The position numbers were made by a program, and so were the translations under genes. Under the pieces are notes generated by a model that worked only from the letters and a program-made list of their open reading frames with translations, searched no databases and was not told the origin of the DNA. A stretch of DNA of 64,000 nucleotides from an uncultured Verrucomicrobiota bacterium (GTDB lineage: Bacteria; Verrucomicrobiota; Verrucomicrobiia; Opitutales; Intestinicryptomonadaceae), in assembly GCA_949293415.1 (NCBI GenBank), contig CASFDK010000003.1, forward strand, positions 1 through 64,000. Direction: 5' to 3'. Below, in pieces: positions 15,816-23,744 of this stretch (position 1 is the first letter of the stretch; each line of letters starts with the position of its first letter).

Positions 15816-16790
15816 TTACGATTGCGGTTGATAGATGTCGTGCAGTCGCAAAAGACCGAGGAAAGTTCCGTCGCCGCCAACCACCGGCAGAACCGAAATC
15901 TTCGACTTTCGGTTTTCCATAAGTTCTACCGCCCTGCCCAGCGACGCGTCCGCGCCCACGCTCACGGGCGATTTGGTCATAATTTCGGAACACTTTGCCG
16001 CATCCAAATCGACGAGCGTCTGGAGCATTCGGCGCAGGTCGCCGTCGGTTACAAGCCCGACCATTTTGTTAGAGGAATCCACGACGCACGCCGCGCCGAG
16101 CGGTTTGCGCGTCATCTCGATAACCACTTTGCGGATTGAGTCGGAAACCGATGCCGTAGCGCACTCCGCCGCCTTGTGCATGACATCGCCGACTTTCAGA
16201 AGCAGCGTCCTGCCGAGCTGACCTGCGGGATGGAAGCGTGCGAAATCCTCCTTCGAGAACCCGCGCGCCTTCATCAGCGCACACGCGAGCGCGTCGCCCA
16301 TCGCCATCGCAAGCGTCGTCGAGTTCGTCGGAACGATTCCCAGCGGATCGGCTTCGCCGTGCGACGACACGTCGAGAACGATGTCGCAGTCGCGCCCCAT
16401 CGGCGAATCGACATTGCCGACCATCGCGATTATCGTCGAATTGAAATTTTTGAGGATGGGAATCAGACGCAGGCACTCCACGGTTGCGCCGCTGTTGGAA
16501 ATGAGCAGCGTGGGGTCGCCGGGTTCGTATACGCCGAGGTCTCCGTGAACCGCGTCGCAGGCGTGCATAAAGACGGCGGGCGTGCCTGTGCTCGAGAGCG
16601 TCGCCGCGATTTTCGCGCCCACAAGCCCCGATTTTCCCACGCCGCAAACAAGCAGTTTGCCTTTGTGCGACAACACCGTTTTGACGGCGCGCACAAAGTT
16701 GTCGTCGAGTTTTTCGACCGCGCCCAGAATCGACTTCGATTCGCATTCGAGCGTGGCCTTTGCCAAAGCCAATAATTCGGAATCTTCCAT
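15816..16790 (-). CDS. kdsD: arabinose-5-phosphate isomerase
   Basis: Converts ribulose 5-phosphate to arabinose 5-phosphate, the first committed step to KDO for lipopolysaccharide. The 324-residue protein has an N-terminal SIS sugar-isomerase domain (KLLVCGVGKSGLVGAKIA near residue 45; LISNSGATVE; THE family signature HPAGQLGR) and two C-terminal CBS domains (from about residue 205: DGDLRRML and the terminal LHDIYQPQ). The ATG at 16790 starts two bases after the kdsB stop. Adjacent kdsB supports the KDO role. The frame is open further upstream but that sequence is out-of-frame kdsB. Confidence 0.93.
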   Translation of the reverse strand: MEDSELLALAKATLECESKSILGAVEKLDDNFVRAVKTVLSHKGKLLVCGVGKSGLVGAKIAATLSSTGTPAVFMHACDAVHGDLGVYEPGDPTLLISNSGATVECLRLIPILKNFNSTIIAMVGNVDSPMGRDCDIVLDVSSHGEADPLGIVPTNSTTLAMAMGDALACALMKARGFSKEDFARFHPAGQLGRTLLLKVGDVMHKAAECATASVSDSIRKVVIEMTRKPLGAACVVDSSNKMVGLVTDGDLRRMLQTLVDLDAAKCSEIMTKSPVSVGADASLGRAVELMENRKSKISVLPVVGGDGTFLGLLRLHDIYQPQS

Positions 16791-16792
16791 AT

Positions 16793-17854
16793 TTAAATTT
16801 TGCCCAAGAATTTTTCGGCGGCCGCCAAGTCGGCGGGAGTATCGATGCCAATCGACTCGTACTGCGTTTCGACAACCTCGAACTTGAAGCCCGCCGATAT
16901 GAATCTGAGCTGTTCGAGCATTTCGCATTTTTCCATTCTGCTTACGGGAAGCGAGCCGTAGCGGGCAATCGCCTTCGCCGAATAGCCGTAGATGCCGATG
17001 TGCCGCCAGTAGTCGCAATGCTTCAGCCACCCGCCCGCGTCCGACTCGCCGCGCACGTACGGAAGCGGCGTGCGGCTGAAATATATCGCCGAGCCGTCGC
17101 CGCCGCGCAAAGCCTTCACCACATTGGGATTTACCAAAGTCTGCGCGTCGGTAATTTTGGATACCGCAGTCACCAAGTCCACGTTCGAGTTCGAATGCGC
17201 CTCGATTATCGAATCGACGAGCTTCGGCGAAATGAAGGGTTCGTCGCCCTGCACGTTTACAACGAAGTCGGCATTGATTTCGTCGAAGGCCTCCACGATT
17301 CGCTCCGTGCCCGACGCGCATTCGGGTGAAGTTGCGAGCGCGGGCGCGCCGATTTTTTCGGCGAACTCGAGAATCTCCGCGCTGTCGGTCAGAATCACGA
17401 CCTTCTCGGCGCGTTCGCATTTGAGACAGTTTTCGTAGACCCTTTCGAGCACCGCCTTGCCGCCGAGTAGCGCAAGGGGCTTTCCGGGGAAGCGTGTCGA
17501 GCCCATCCTCGCGGGAATTGCTATCGCCGCGCCGAGCAGCATTGCGGTCTTAAAGGGCGACTGCGACGACTTCCTGTCGATGTCGTTCCAGAAGTCGAGC
17601 GATTCCCGATACTCGGGCTCGGGTTCGTAGAAATAGTTCTTGTATACCGCAAACAACCCGACGAGCAGGAAGAACACGCCTATGATTCTGAAAAACGCCA
17701 TATACTGCTTTTTCGTAAACCCAGCGAATTTCAGCTTGGAGGAATCGTACGATTCCGCGTAAGATTCATTGGAGCGCAGCAAAAACAGTAGCGCGATAAA
17801 AAACGGAACCACAAACGAGCAAATTTCGAATATTGTAGATAGTACTTTAATCAT
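16793..17854 (-). CDS. kdsB: CMP-KDO synthetase with an N-terminal two-helix membrane extension
   Basis: Activates KDO with CTP to CMP-KDO for lipid A attachment. Residues from about 109 to 353 are a complete KdsB: nucleotide-binding AIPARMGSTRFPGKPL, then VNVQGDEPF and the typical C-terminus ESIGIDTPADLAAAEKFL. Unusually, about 105 residues precede this in the same frame, with two hydrophobic helices (CSFVVPFFIALLFLL and FFRIIGVFFLLVGLFAVY), so the product would be tethered to the inner membrane. A separate start at the internal Met (MLLGAAIAIPARMG) is possible, but no ribosome binding site is visible there. Ordinary KdsB is about 250 residues and soluble. Confidence 0.88.
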   Translation of the reverse strand: MIKVLSTIFEICSFVVPFFIALLFLLRSNESYAESYDSSKLKFAGFTKKQYMAFFRIIGVFFLLVGLFAVYKNYFYEPEPEYRESLDFWNDIDRKSSQSPFKTAMLLGAAIAIPARMGSTRFPGKPLALLGGKAVLERVYENCLKCERAEKVVILTDSAEILEFAEKIGAPALATSPECASGTERIVEAFDEINADFVVNVQGDEPFISPKLVDSIIEAHSNSNVDLVTAVSKITDAQTLVNPNVVKALRGGDGSAIYFSRTPLPYVRGESDAGGWLKHCDYWRHIGIYGYSAKAIARYGSLPVSRMEKCEMLEQLRFISAGFKFEVVETQYESIGIDTPADLAAAEKFLGKI

Positions 17855-17941
17855 AATTTTGTCCTTTTGTCGGGAGAGCTGCGAAACGCGTCCGACGCGG
17901 TTGCAAAGCCGGCGGCGCGGAACGCGCGCCGTCCAGCCCCT

Positions 17942-19069
17942 CTACTTCACCAAGCCGTTCTTGACCTCCGCAGCCACATATTCGAGCTGTTCGCGGGTAA
18001 GTTCCGGATAAATCGGCAGCGCGAGCGTGTGCTCGGCGGCGTACTCCGCGTTCGGAAAATCGCCCTTTTTGTATCCGAGGGCTGCAAAACATTCCTGCAA
18101 GTGCAACGGCACGGGGTAGTAGATTTCGCAACCGATTTCCCTTTCGCGCAAATGCGCCAGAAGCGCGTCGCGGTTCGGGACGGAAATTATATACTGGTTG
18201 TAAATCGACTTGTTGTACGGCTTGATGACGGGCGTTTTGATTTCGTCAACATCGGCAAAAGCCGCATTGTAGACGGCGGCGTTTTCGGCGCGCATTCTGC
18301 CCCAGTCGTCGAGATGCGGAAGTTTCGCCAGAAGCCCCGCCGCCTGAATTGCATCGAGTCTGAAATTGCCGCCGACGTGCTTGTGGTAGTATTTCGGCTC
18401 CATCCCGTGGTTGCGGATTTCGCGGATTTTTACCGCCAATTTGTCGTCGTTGGTGATGACCATACCGCCGTCGCCCAAGCCGCCGAGATTTTTCGACGGG
18501 AAAAAGCTCAAGCCCGCACAGTTGCCGAAGCCGCCTACCTTCACGCCGTTTTGCGACGCGCCGATAGCCTGCGCGCCGTCTTCGATGACCGCCAAATTAT
18601 GGGTCTTTGCGGTTTTCAGAATGGCGTCCATATCGGCGCACTGACCGTAGAGGTGCACGGGCATAACGGCCTTCGTGCGTTCGGTGATTTTTTCGGCTAC
18701 GGAATCGGGCGAAATATTGTAGGTGTCGGGATCGATGTCGGCGAAAACGGGACGCGCTCCGCAACGCCACACGCTGCCGGCCGTCGCGAAAAACGTGTAT
18801 GCGGGAAGAACCACTTCGTCCGCCGCGCCCTCGTCGAGCGGGGAGCGGTAGATGCCGCAACCCATAAGCGATGCGACGAGCGCGTCGGTGCCGCTCGAAA
18901 CGCCGATTGCGTGTTTTACGCCCGAGTATGCCGCAATGTCCTCCTCCAGCTTCGAGACGTATTTTCCGCCGATGAAATACTGGCTGTCGAGGATGTCGTT
19001 AAGCGATTTCAACGTCTCATCGCGCAGGGGTGCATACTGGATTTTCAAATCTAAAAGTGGTACTTTCAT
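17942..19069 (-). CDS. DegT/DnrJ/EryC1-family PLP sugar aminotransferase
   Basis: Transfers an amino group to a keto-sugar nucleotide or related sugar. The 375-residue length is normal for the family. Visible landmarks are the N-terminal VPLLDLKIQY, the cofactor region FGNCAGLSFFPSKNLGGLGDGG with the Schiff-base Lys near residue 188, and the C-terminal NQYIISVPNRD. The start is the ATG at 19069 (MKVPLLDL); upstream in-frame sequence is not protein-like. Heading a kdsB-kdsD cluster, it could make an amino sugar of the LPS. One known precedent is KdnA, which aminates KDO to Kdo8N next to KdsB, but the partner dehydrogenase KdnB is not in the window. Confidence 0.88.
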   Translation of the reverse strand: MKVPLLDLKIQYAPLRDETLKSLNDILDSQYFIGGKYVSKLEEDIAAYSGVKHAIGVSSGTDALVASLMGCGIYRSPLDEGAADEVVLPAYTFFATAGSVWRCGARPVFADIDPDTYNISPDSVAEKITERTKAVMPVHLYGQCADMDAILKTAKTHNLAVIEDGAQAIGASQNGVKVGGFGNCAGLSFFPSKNLGGLGDGGMVITNDDKLAVKIREIRNHGMEPKYYHKHVGGNFRLDAIQAAGLLAKLPHLDDWGRMRAENAAVYNAAFADVDEIKTPVIKPYNKSIYNQYIISVPNRDALLAHLREREIGCEIYYPVPLHLQECFAALGYKKGDFPNAEYAAEHTLALPIYPELTREQLEYVAAEVKNGLVK

Positions 19070-19237
19070 AATTTTCCGCCGATTAAAAACCATACCGATA
19101 AAAATCGCAACAATATTTACAGTTCTCTGCAAATTACAGTCCGCGGCGATTTTTTCCGATAAATTAAAATATGCTTGAACACGCGGAAAAACGGCGTTAG
19201 GTTCGGCGAAAAATCGGTTATTTTACTTCTGAAAAAT

Positions 19238-19639
19238 ATGAAAGAAACAACGGAAAAGAAGGTTGCGGAATCGAAGGCTCCCGCAAAGAAAAAGGCAACA
19301 AAAACGGCGGCAAAAGCCCCCGCGAAAAAATCTGCGACTCCGAAAAAGACGGCAGCGCAAAAGAAGCCATGCGCCGAAAAGAAAACGGCAAAAGGCTGCT
19401 GCGGCAAGGACGGATGCGCCTGCAAAAAGAAGGCGGCGGAAGCGGTCTGCCCGGAATCGCTCGTTTCCGAAATATTTTCGCAGCTCGAAGACACCGAAGT
19501 GCTCTCCGCTCTTCTTGGCGACTTTTTCTTCTGCGAACTCGTCAAACGCGGCTTAGACGAACAAACCGCCAACGATTTGGCAAACAAGCTCAATATCGAA
19601 GTCGAAGCGTTCGAGGCGAATATCGAACTCGGCAAATGA
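19238..19639 (+). CDS. Lys/Ala/Pro-rich tail protein with a Cys cluster
   Basis: A 133-residue protein of unknown function. Residues 1-55 are Lys/Ala/Pro-rich (KAPAKKKATKTAAKAPAKK), like a histone H1 tail. A short Cys-rich stretch follows (CCGKDGCACKKK), then an acidic, probably helical C-terminus (ESLVSEIFSQLEDTEVLSAL... LNIEVEAFEANIELGK). I chose the ATG at 19238 (MKETTEKK). The tail is similar in composition to that of the CBM48-like protein at 12915 although the C-terminal parts are unrelated. A hairpin repeat follows the stop codon within about 10 bp. Possible roles: nucleoid or RNA binding, or metal handling; neither is shown. Confidence 0.65.
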   Translation: MKETTEKKVAESKAPAKKKATKTAAKAPAKKSATPKKTAAQKKPCAEKKTAKGCCGKDGCACKKKAAEAVCPESLVSEIFSQLEDTEVLSALLGDFFFCELVKRGLDEQTANDLANKLNIEVEAFEANIELGK

Positions 19640-19647
19640 GTTATATT

Positions 19648-19732
19648 TGTGATGCTTCGCGGCAACTATAGTTGCCGCTTTTTGTTTATAAGTTCGCATT
19701 GCTTCGCAATAGCTTGCTTCTTCCGAACTTAT
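19648..19732 (+). repeat. interspersed multi-hairpin repeat, copy 3
   Basis: TGTGATGCTTCG linker, then the perfect palindrome GCGGCAACTATAGTTGCCGC (19659-19678), T-run, ATAAGTTCG and CGAACTTAT outer stem. The inner hairpin is GCATTGC-TTC-GCAATAGC, different from the usual one yet paired. The front hairpin is missing. It sits directly 3' of the Lys-rich gene and in its orientation. Confidence 0.85.
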
Positions 19733-19793
19733 ACAGAGTATTTTTTCGAAACGGGAGAAACGCCGCTCTATCCCTCGTTTTTTGTAATGAAAA

Positions 19794-19821
19794 ATGAAAA
19801 AGGCGCGGCTTTTGCCGCGCC
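19794..19821 (-). terminator. intrinsic terminator of the TPR gene
   Basis: GGCGCGGC and GCCGCGCC pair around TTTT (19802-19821). The minus strand reads TTTTTC after it. It lies 26 bp past the TPR gene's stop codon. Confidence 0.8.
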
Positions 19822-19847
19822 TAAATTTCCTAATCTGGAACGGATTT

Positions 19848-21281
19848 CTACTTGGATGCGTAATAGGCGTTGATTTTCGCCGCAACGTCCTTGTAGGAAA
19901 TGTCCGCCTGATAGATTTCCTTGAATTCGGTGAATGCCTGTTCTTTCTTGCCCATCAGTTCGTACGCGGTCGCAAGCTCGTAAACGATTTCCTTTTTGGC
20001 ATCGTTCATAATCTTGGCTTCCTTCTTTGCCGTTTCGAGCTGGTCCACCGCCATATCGTATTTTTTGCCCGCGATGAACGCCCTGCCCAAACCGAGCAGA
20101 GACTGCCCGCGAACCTTGGGGCTGCGCTGCGAAATCTGGAACTGCATAATCGCTTCGTCCAGATTGCCGTCTTCGAAAAGCAGAACGCCGAGCTCGTAGC
20201 GGTAGTTGAAGTCGTTCGGATAGCGTTCGACCATCTGCTTTGCGTTTTCGAGCTTGAGGTCGTGCTCCTGCTTTTTGAGGTCGGCAAGAGCCGCCTTTGC
20301 CTCCGCGTCGTCGGGATTTGCCGCAATCTTCTGCTGAAGGTCTGCAATGCGCTTGTCCATCGACGCAACGAGGAAGTTCTGCTCCATTTTTTCGAAAGTG
20401 GTATCGCCCTTGCCGAGCGGCTGCTGGCGCGCCTTGCGGACGTATTCGAGGGCTTCGTCAAAACGCTTGAGCGTGCGCAGGTGTCCGCAAATTTCGCGGT
20501 ACAGATTGATGTTTTCGGGGTCGGTGGAAATCTGCGCGGCGAGACGTTCGACCATTCTCGAGAGAGTTTCCTCGTCGTTGACCGAGCTCGTCTCTTTCTG
20601 ACGGTTGAGGGTTTCCTCGGCGTCCTTGACCTTCTTGGTCGCGCTGACTTCGGTGTTTTCCCAGTCGCCCTTTTCCATCGTCTTGATGACCGATGCGCTG
20701 CGGGCGAGAGCCTGCGCGTCGCCGTTGGACGGGTTCTTCTTGAGAATGCGCTCGCAGACCTGCATTGCCGAGTCGGGCTGTTTGCTCTTTACGAGCGCAT
20801 CGGCGAGCGCGAGCAGATTCTTTTCGTTGTCGGGCTTGAAGCGCGCAATGGACTGGTACGCCTCCGCCACGGTGCCCCAGTATTGGAGCGAAGCCGCCGC
20901 CGCCGCAAGGGTCTTCAGAACGGGCTCGTTTTCGGGACAAACGGAAAGCCGCTTTTCGGCTTCGGCGATGACTTCCAACGCCTGACCTTTTTTTAGCTTT
21001 GCGCCCGCCTGCATCGCGAAAATCGCGCCCTGAATGGAAGCGATAAATTTGGCAATCGGGTTGCCTTTGCCGAATTTTTTGAACTGCGCCTGACGCAGGA
21101 TTTTCCTTACTTCAACGCAGGACGGGTGTTTCGCCAGAACCGTTCCGCAAATGTCGATGACGTACGCGGGGTTCTTATCGATTGATTTTTCAGCATTCTC
21201 GACCTGTTTAATCAGGCGCGGATCAAGATCTCTGATTTTTTCCTCTACGATTTCGGATGGGGTATTGTTTTCGTCTGCCAT
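19848..21281 (-). CDS. cytoplasmic tetratricopeptide-repeat protein
   Basis: A 477-residue, probably all-helical protein without a signal peptide. Several TPR-like units are visible, for example LADALVKSKQPDSAMQVCER, YREICGHLRTLKRFDEALEY and the C-terminal YELATAYELMGKKEQAFTEF. A charged helical region with coiled-coil character lies at about residues 230-330. TPR proteins scaffold complexes; no partner can be named. It is the last gene of the lptD-scpA-orf82-glmM cluster, 49 bp after glmM. Confidence 0.78.
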   Translation of the reverse strand: MADENNTPSEIVEEKIRDLDPRLIKQVENAEKSIDKNPAYVIDICGTVLAKHPSCVEVRKILRQAQFKKFGKGNPIAKFIASIQGAIFAMQAGAKLKKGQALEVIAEAEKRLSVCPENEPVLKTLAAAAASLQYWGTVAEAYQSIARFKPDNEKNLLALADALVKSKQPDSAMQVCERILKKNPSNGDAQALARSASVIKTMEKGDWENTEVSATKKVKDAEETLNRQKETSSVNDEETLSRMVERLAAQISTDPENINLYREICGHLRTLKRFDEALEYVRKARQQPLGKGDTTFEKMEQNFLVASMDKRIADLQQKIAANPDDAEAKAALADLKKQEHDLKLENAKQMVERYPNDFNYRYELGVLLFEDGNLDEAIMQFQISQRSPKVRGQSLLGLGRAFIAGKKYDMAVDQLETAKKEAKIMNDAKKEIVYELATAYELMGKKEQAFTEFKEIYQADISYKDVAAKINAYYASK

Positions 21282-21330
21282 ACAAATTATTCGATTAAAA
21301 GTTGCCGAAAAGACTACACACTATAATGCG

Positions 21331-22677
21331 CTACTGCAAGTCTAATTCTACTGCATTTTCAAGTAATTTCATGCACTGGGCTATTTTCTCCGAACCCTTG
21401 CCCTCAACGAGCAGCCTTATCTTCTTTTCCGTGCCCGAGTAGCGAACCAAAATTCTGCCCTCCAAACCGAGAATCGACGAGCATTCGTCCATCGCCTTCG
21501 AGAGGTTTGCCGTCTGTTCAATCGGAGTTTTGCGGGCCACTTTGACCGCCTTTGCAAGCTGCGGATACATTTTGATTCCGCCGCGCAACGCCGAAAGCTT
21601 GCCGCCGTTTTGCGCCACAAGCGAAAGCACCGCCAGAGCCGCAGCCAGACCGTCGCCGCAGGGCGAGATTTCGGAAAAGATGAAGTGCCCCGAATTTTCG
21701 CCGCCTATCGCGCAGTTGTTTGCGAGCATTTCGCGCATCACGAGCCTGTCGCCTATGCCGCTGCGGAACACGCCGATTCCGTTTTCGGCAAGCGATTCGT
21801 CGAGCCCCATATTGCTTTGAAGCGTCGTTACAATAGCGTCCGCCGACAATTTGCCGCGGCGTTTTGCGTCGAGCGCAATCAGCCCCAAAATTTCCTCGCC
21901 CTCAAGAATCGAGCCGTTTTCGTCGGCGACCACAACCCTGTCTCCGTCGCCGTCGTGCGCGAAGCCGACATCCGCGCCGACCTTCCTGCAATATTCCGCC
22001 ATTTTTTCGGGATGCTGGCTGCCTATTCCGTCGTTGATGTTAAGCCCGGTGGGGTCGCGCCCCAGCTCGAAAACCTGTGCGCCGTATTCGGCAAAGACCT
22101 TCGAGGAAATTCCGCTCGTCGCGCCGTTCGCCATATCGATTACAACCTTTACGCCCTCCAGAAAATCGGCGGGGAAAATCGACGCCATTTTTTTTGCGTA
22201 TTCGTCGCGCGCGAAAGAGCCCGCCGAAATTTTGCGCGGAGCGAAAGTCTTGGGCGCGTACGACGAATCGGGCGAATAGTATTTTTCGAGAAGCGTTTCC
22301 AAACGCTCCTGAGCTTCGTCCTCCACTTTGCGGGCTTTGGAATCGAAGAATTTTATGCCGTTGTCGGTGTAGGGATTGTGCGAGGCCGTAATCATCGCGC
22401 CCGCCGCCGCGTCGTGCGCCAATACGCCGTACGCCAACGCGGGAGTCGGCAAAACGCCGAGATCCTCGCAAGCCGCGCCGCCCTTTTCAAGCCCCGAAAC
22501 GAACGCCGACTTGAGCGCGTCGGTCGAAGCGCGGGTATCGCCGCCGACGACGATTTTCCCGCCGCCGTTTTCGGCGAGCCAGTCGGCGGCAGCCCTGCCG
22601 AGAGCCGCAAAGAAAGGTTCGCTGATTTCCGTATCGCCGTATGTTCCGCGGATTCCGTCCGTGCCGAAATATTTCAT
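21331..22677 (-). CDS. glmM: phosphoglucosamine mutase
   Basis: Interconverts glucosamine 6-phosphate and glucosamine 1-phosphate on the route to UDP-GlcNAc for peptidoglycan and LPS. The 448-residue length is standard. The phosphoserine loop TASHNP puts the catalytic Ser at residue 99; the Mg-binding loop is HDGDGDR near residue 240; the sugar-binding GENSGH and the C-terminal phosphate-binding RYSGTEKKIR are all present. The N-terminus MKYFGTDGIRG is the family signature. Its ATG overlaps the stop of the small gene upstream (ATGA), so it is translationally coupled. Confidence 0.96.
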   Translation of the reverse strand: MKYFGTDGIRGTYGDTEISEPFFAALGRAAADWLAENGGGKIVVGGDTRASTDALKSAFVSGLEKGGAACEDLGVLPTPALAYGVLAHDAAAGAMITASHNPYTDNGIKFFDSKARKVEDEAQERLETLLEKYYSPDSSYAPKTFAPRKISAGSFARDEYAKKMASIFPADFLEGVKVVIDMANGATSGISSKVFAEYGAQVFELGRDPTGLNINDGIGSQHPEKMAEYCRKVGADVGFAHDGDGDRVVVADENGSILEGEEILGLIALDAKRRGKLSADAIVTTLQSNMGLDESLAENGIGVFRSGIGDRLVMREMLANNCAIGGENSGHFIFSEISPCGDGLAAALAVLSLVAQNGGKLSALRGGIKMYPQLAKAVKVARKTPIEQTANLSKAMDECSSILGLEGRILVRYSGTEKKIRLLVEGKGSEKIAQCMKLLENAVELDLQ

Positions 22678-22922
22678 TGTTTTCCCTTTTTATAAGCGTG
22701 TTTTTGTATGATGTCGGAAAGTTCCTGCGGGGATGCGTCCTCCAGTTCCTTTCCGCGCCGTTTCAAGTCTTCGAAAGTTTTGATGACTGTTTCGGTCATC
22801 GCCTCGTGCGTTTCCTCGGTGCCGCCCACAAGTAGAAATTTTTCGGCTTGGGTAACGCGTTTTTGCCCGTCCGAATCGAGACCGATTCCGAACAATTTCG
22901 ATTGTCTGTCGTTCGACCGCAT
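22674..22922 (-). CDS. small conserved-looking hypothetical protein between scpA and glmM
   Basis: An 82-residue soluble protein. It is hydrophilic, mainly helical by eye (THEAMTETVIKTFEDLKRRG and SPQELSDIIQKHAYKKGK), with no signal peptide or recognised motif. It overlaps glmM by 4 bp (ATGA) and starts 18 bp after scpA, so it is embedded in the operon and very likely expressed. I do not recognise the family. Confidence 0.7.
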   Translation of the reverse strand: MRSNDRQSKLFGIGLDSDGQKRVTQAEKFLLVGGTEETHEAMTETVIKTFEDLKRRGKELEDASPQELSDIIQKHAYKKGKQ

Positions 22923-22940
22923 AGTTAATAAAAGTCGTGG

Positions 22941-23744
22941 TTATTGATCCGCTTCGTCCGCGTTTTCGGCGGGTCTGTCGGGTTCGATTTTTTCGCAGTA
23001 GATTTCGCCGAAGCCGACGTCCTGCGCCAGCTTCAGACGCTTGAGCCTCGTCAGCTCGAGCATCGCCAAGAACGTCGCCATCAACGTAACCAGCCCCGTT
23101 TTTCCGCCCGCGAACAGCGACGAAAACGTGAATTTTTTCTCCGCAAACTCCAGTATAAACTCCATTCTGTCGGCGACGGTTACGTTGTCGTTCGTGATTT
23201 CGCCGTGCACGAGCTTTTCGGCGAGCCTGCGCAAAATCAGGTTGAAGGTCGTCCAGATTTCCATTTTGTCGGACGGCAACAGCGGACGTTCGCAGACAAT
23301 TTCCCTGTCCGAAATTCTGCGCTCGCCGAAGTTCTGGCGCGAGTCTATCATATCTTCGAGCGAGTCCGCCGCCGACTTGATTTTCTTGTACTCGAGCAGC
23401 TGTTCCACGAGCCGCCAGCGCGGATCTATGTCGGAGTCTTCGTCCTCCTCCGCCGCCTGCGCCACACGTTCGTCGGTGGGCAACAGCATTCTGCTTTTGA
23501 TGTACATCAGCGTTGCCGCCATAACGAAAAACTCGCCGGCAATGTCGAGCGACATATTTTTCATCGACCGCAGAACCGCCATATACTGGCGCGTCACCTC
23601 CACAATCGGGATGTCGTAGATGTCGATTTCGTTCTTGCGGATGAGGAACAGAAGCAGGTCGAGCGGCCCCTCGAATACGTTGAGCTTCACGGACATTTCG
23701 AATCCGCCGCCCACTACCGCATCCTCGATGTTCTGCGCGTCCAT
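22941..23744 (-). CDS. scpA: segregation and condensation protein A
   Basis: The kleisin subunit that bridges the SMC heads in bacterial condensin, acting in chromosome segregation. The 267-residue protein has the characteristic N-terminal VFEGPLDLLLFLIRKNEIDIYDIPI, the central DLAGEFF-like DIAGEFFVMAATLMYIKSRMLLP, and a C-terminal winged-helix-like end (LVTLMATFLAMLELTRLKRL). The start at 23744 overlaps the lptD stop (TAATG); a second ATG at 23696 (MSVKLNVFEG) is the closer match to family starts, so the first 16 residues are uncertain. scpB is not in the window. Confidence 0.92.
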   Translation of the reverse strand: MDAQNIEDAVVGGGFEMSVKLNVFEGPLDLLLFLIRKNEIDIYDIPIVEVTRQYMAVLRSMKNMSLDIAGEFFVMAATLMYIKSRMLLPTDERVAQAAEEDEDSDIDPRWRLVEQLLEYKKIKSAADSLEDMIDSRQNFGERRISDREIVCERPLLPSDKMEIWTTFNLILRRLAEKLVHGEITNDNVTVADRMEFILEFAEKKFTFSSLFAGGKTGLVTLMATFLAMLELTRLKRLKLAQDVGFGEIYCEKIEPDRPAENADEADQ

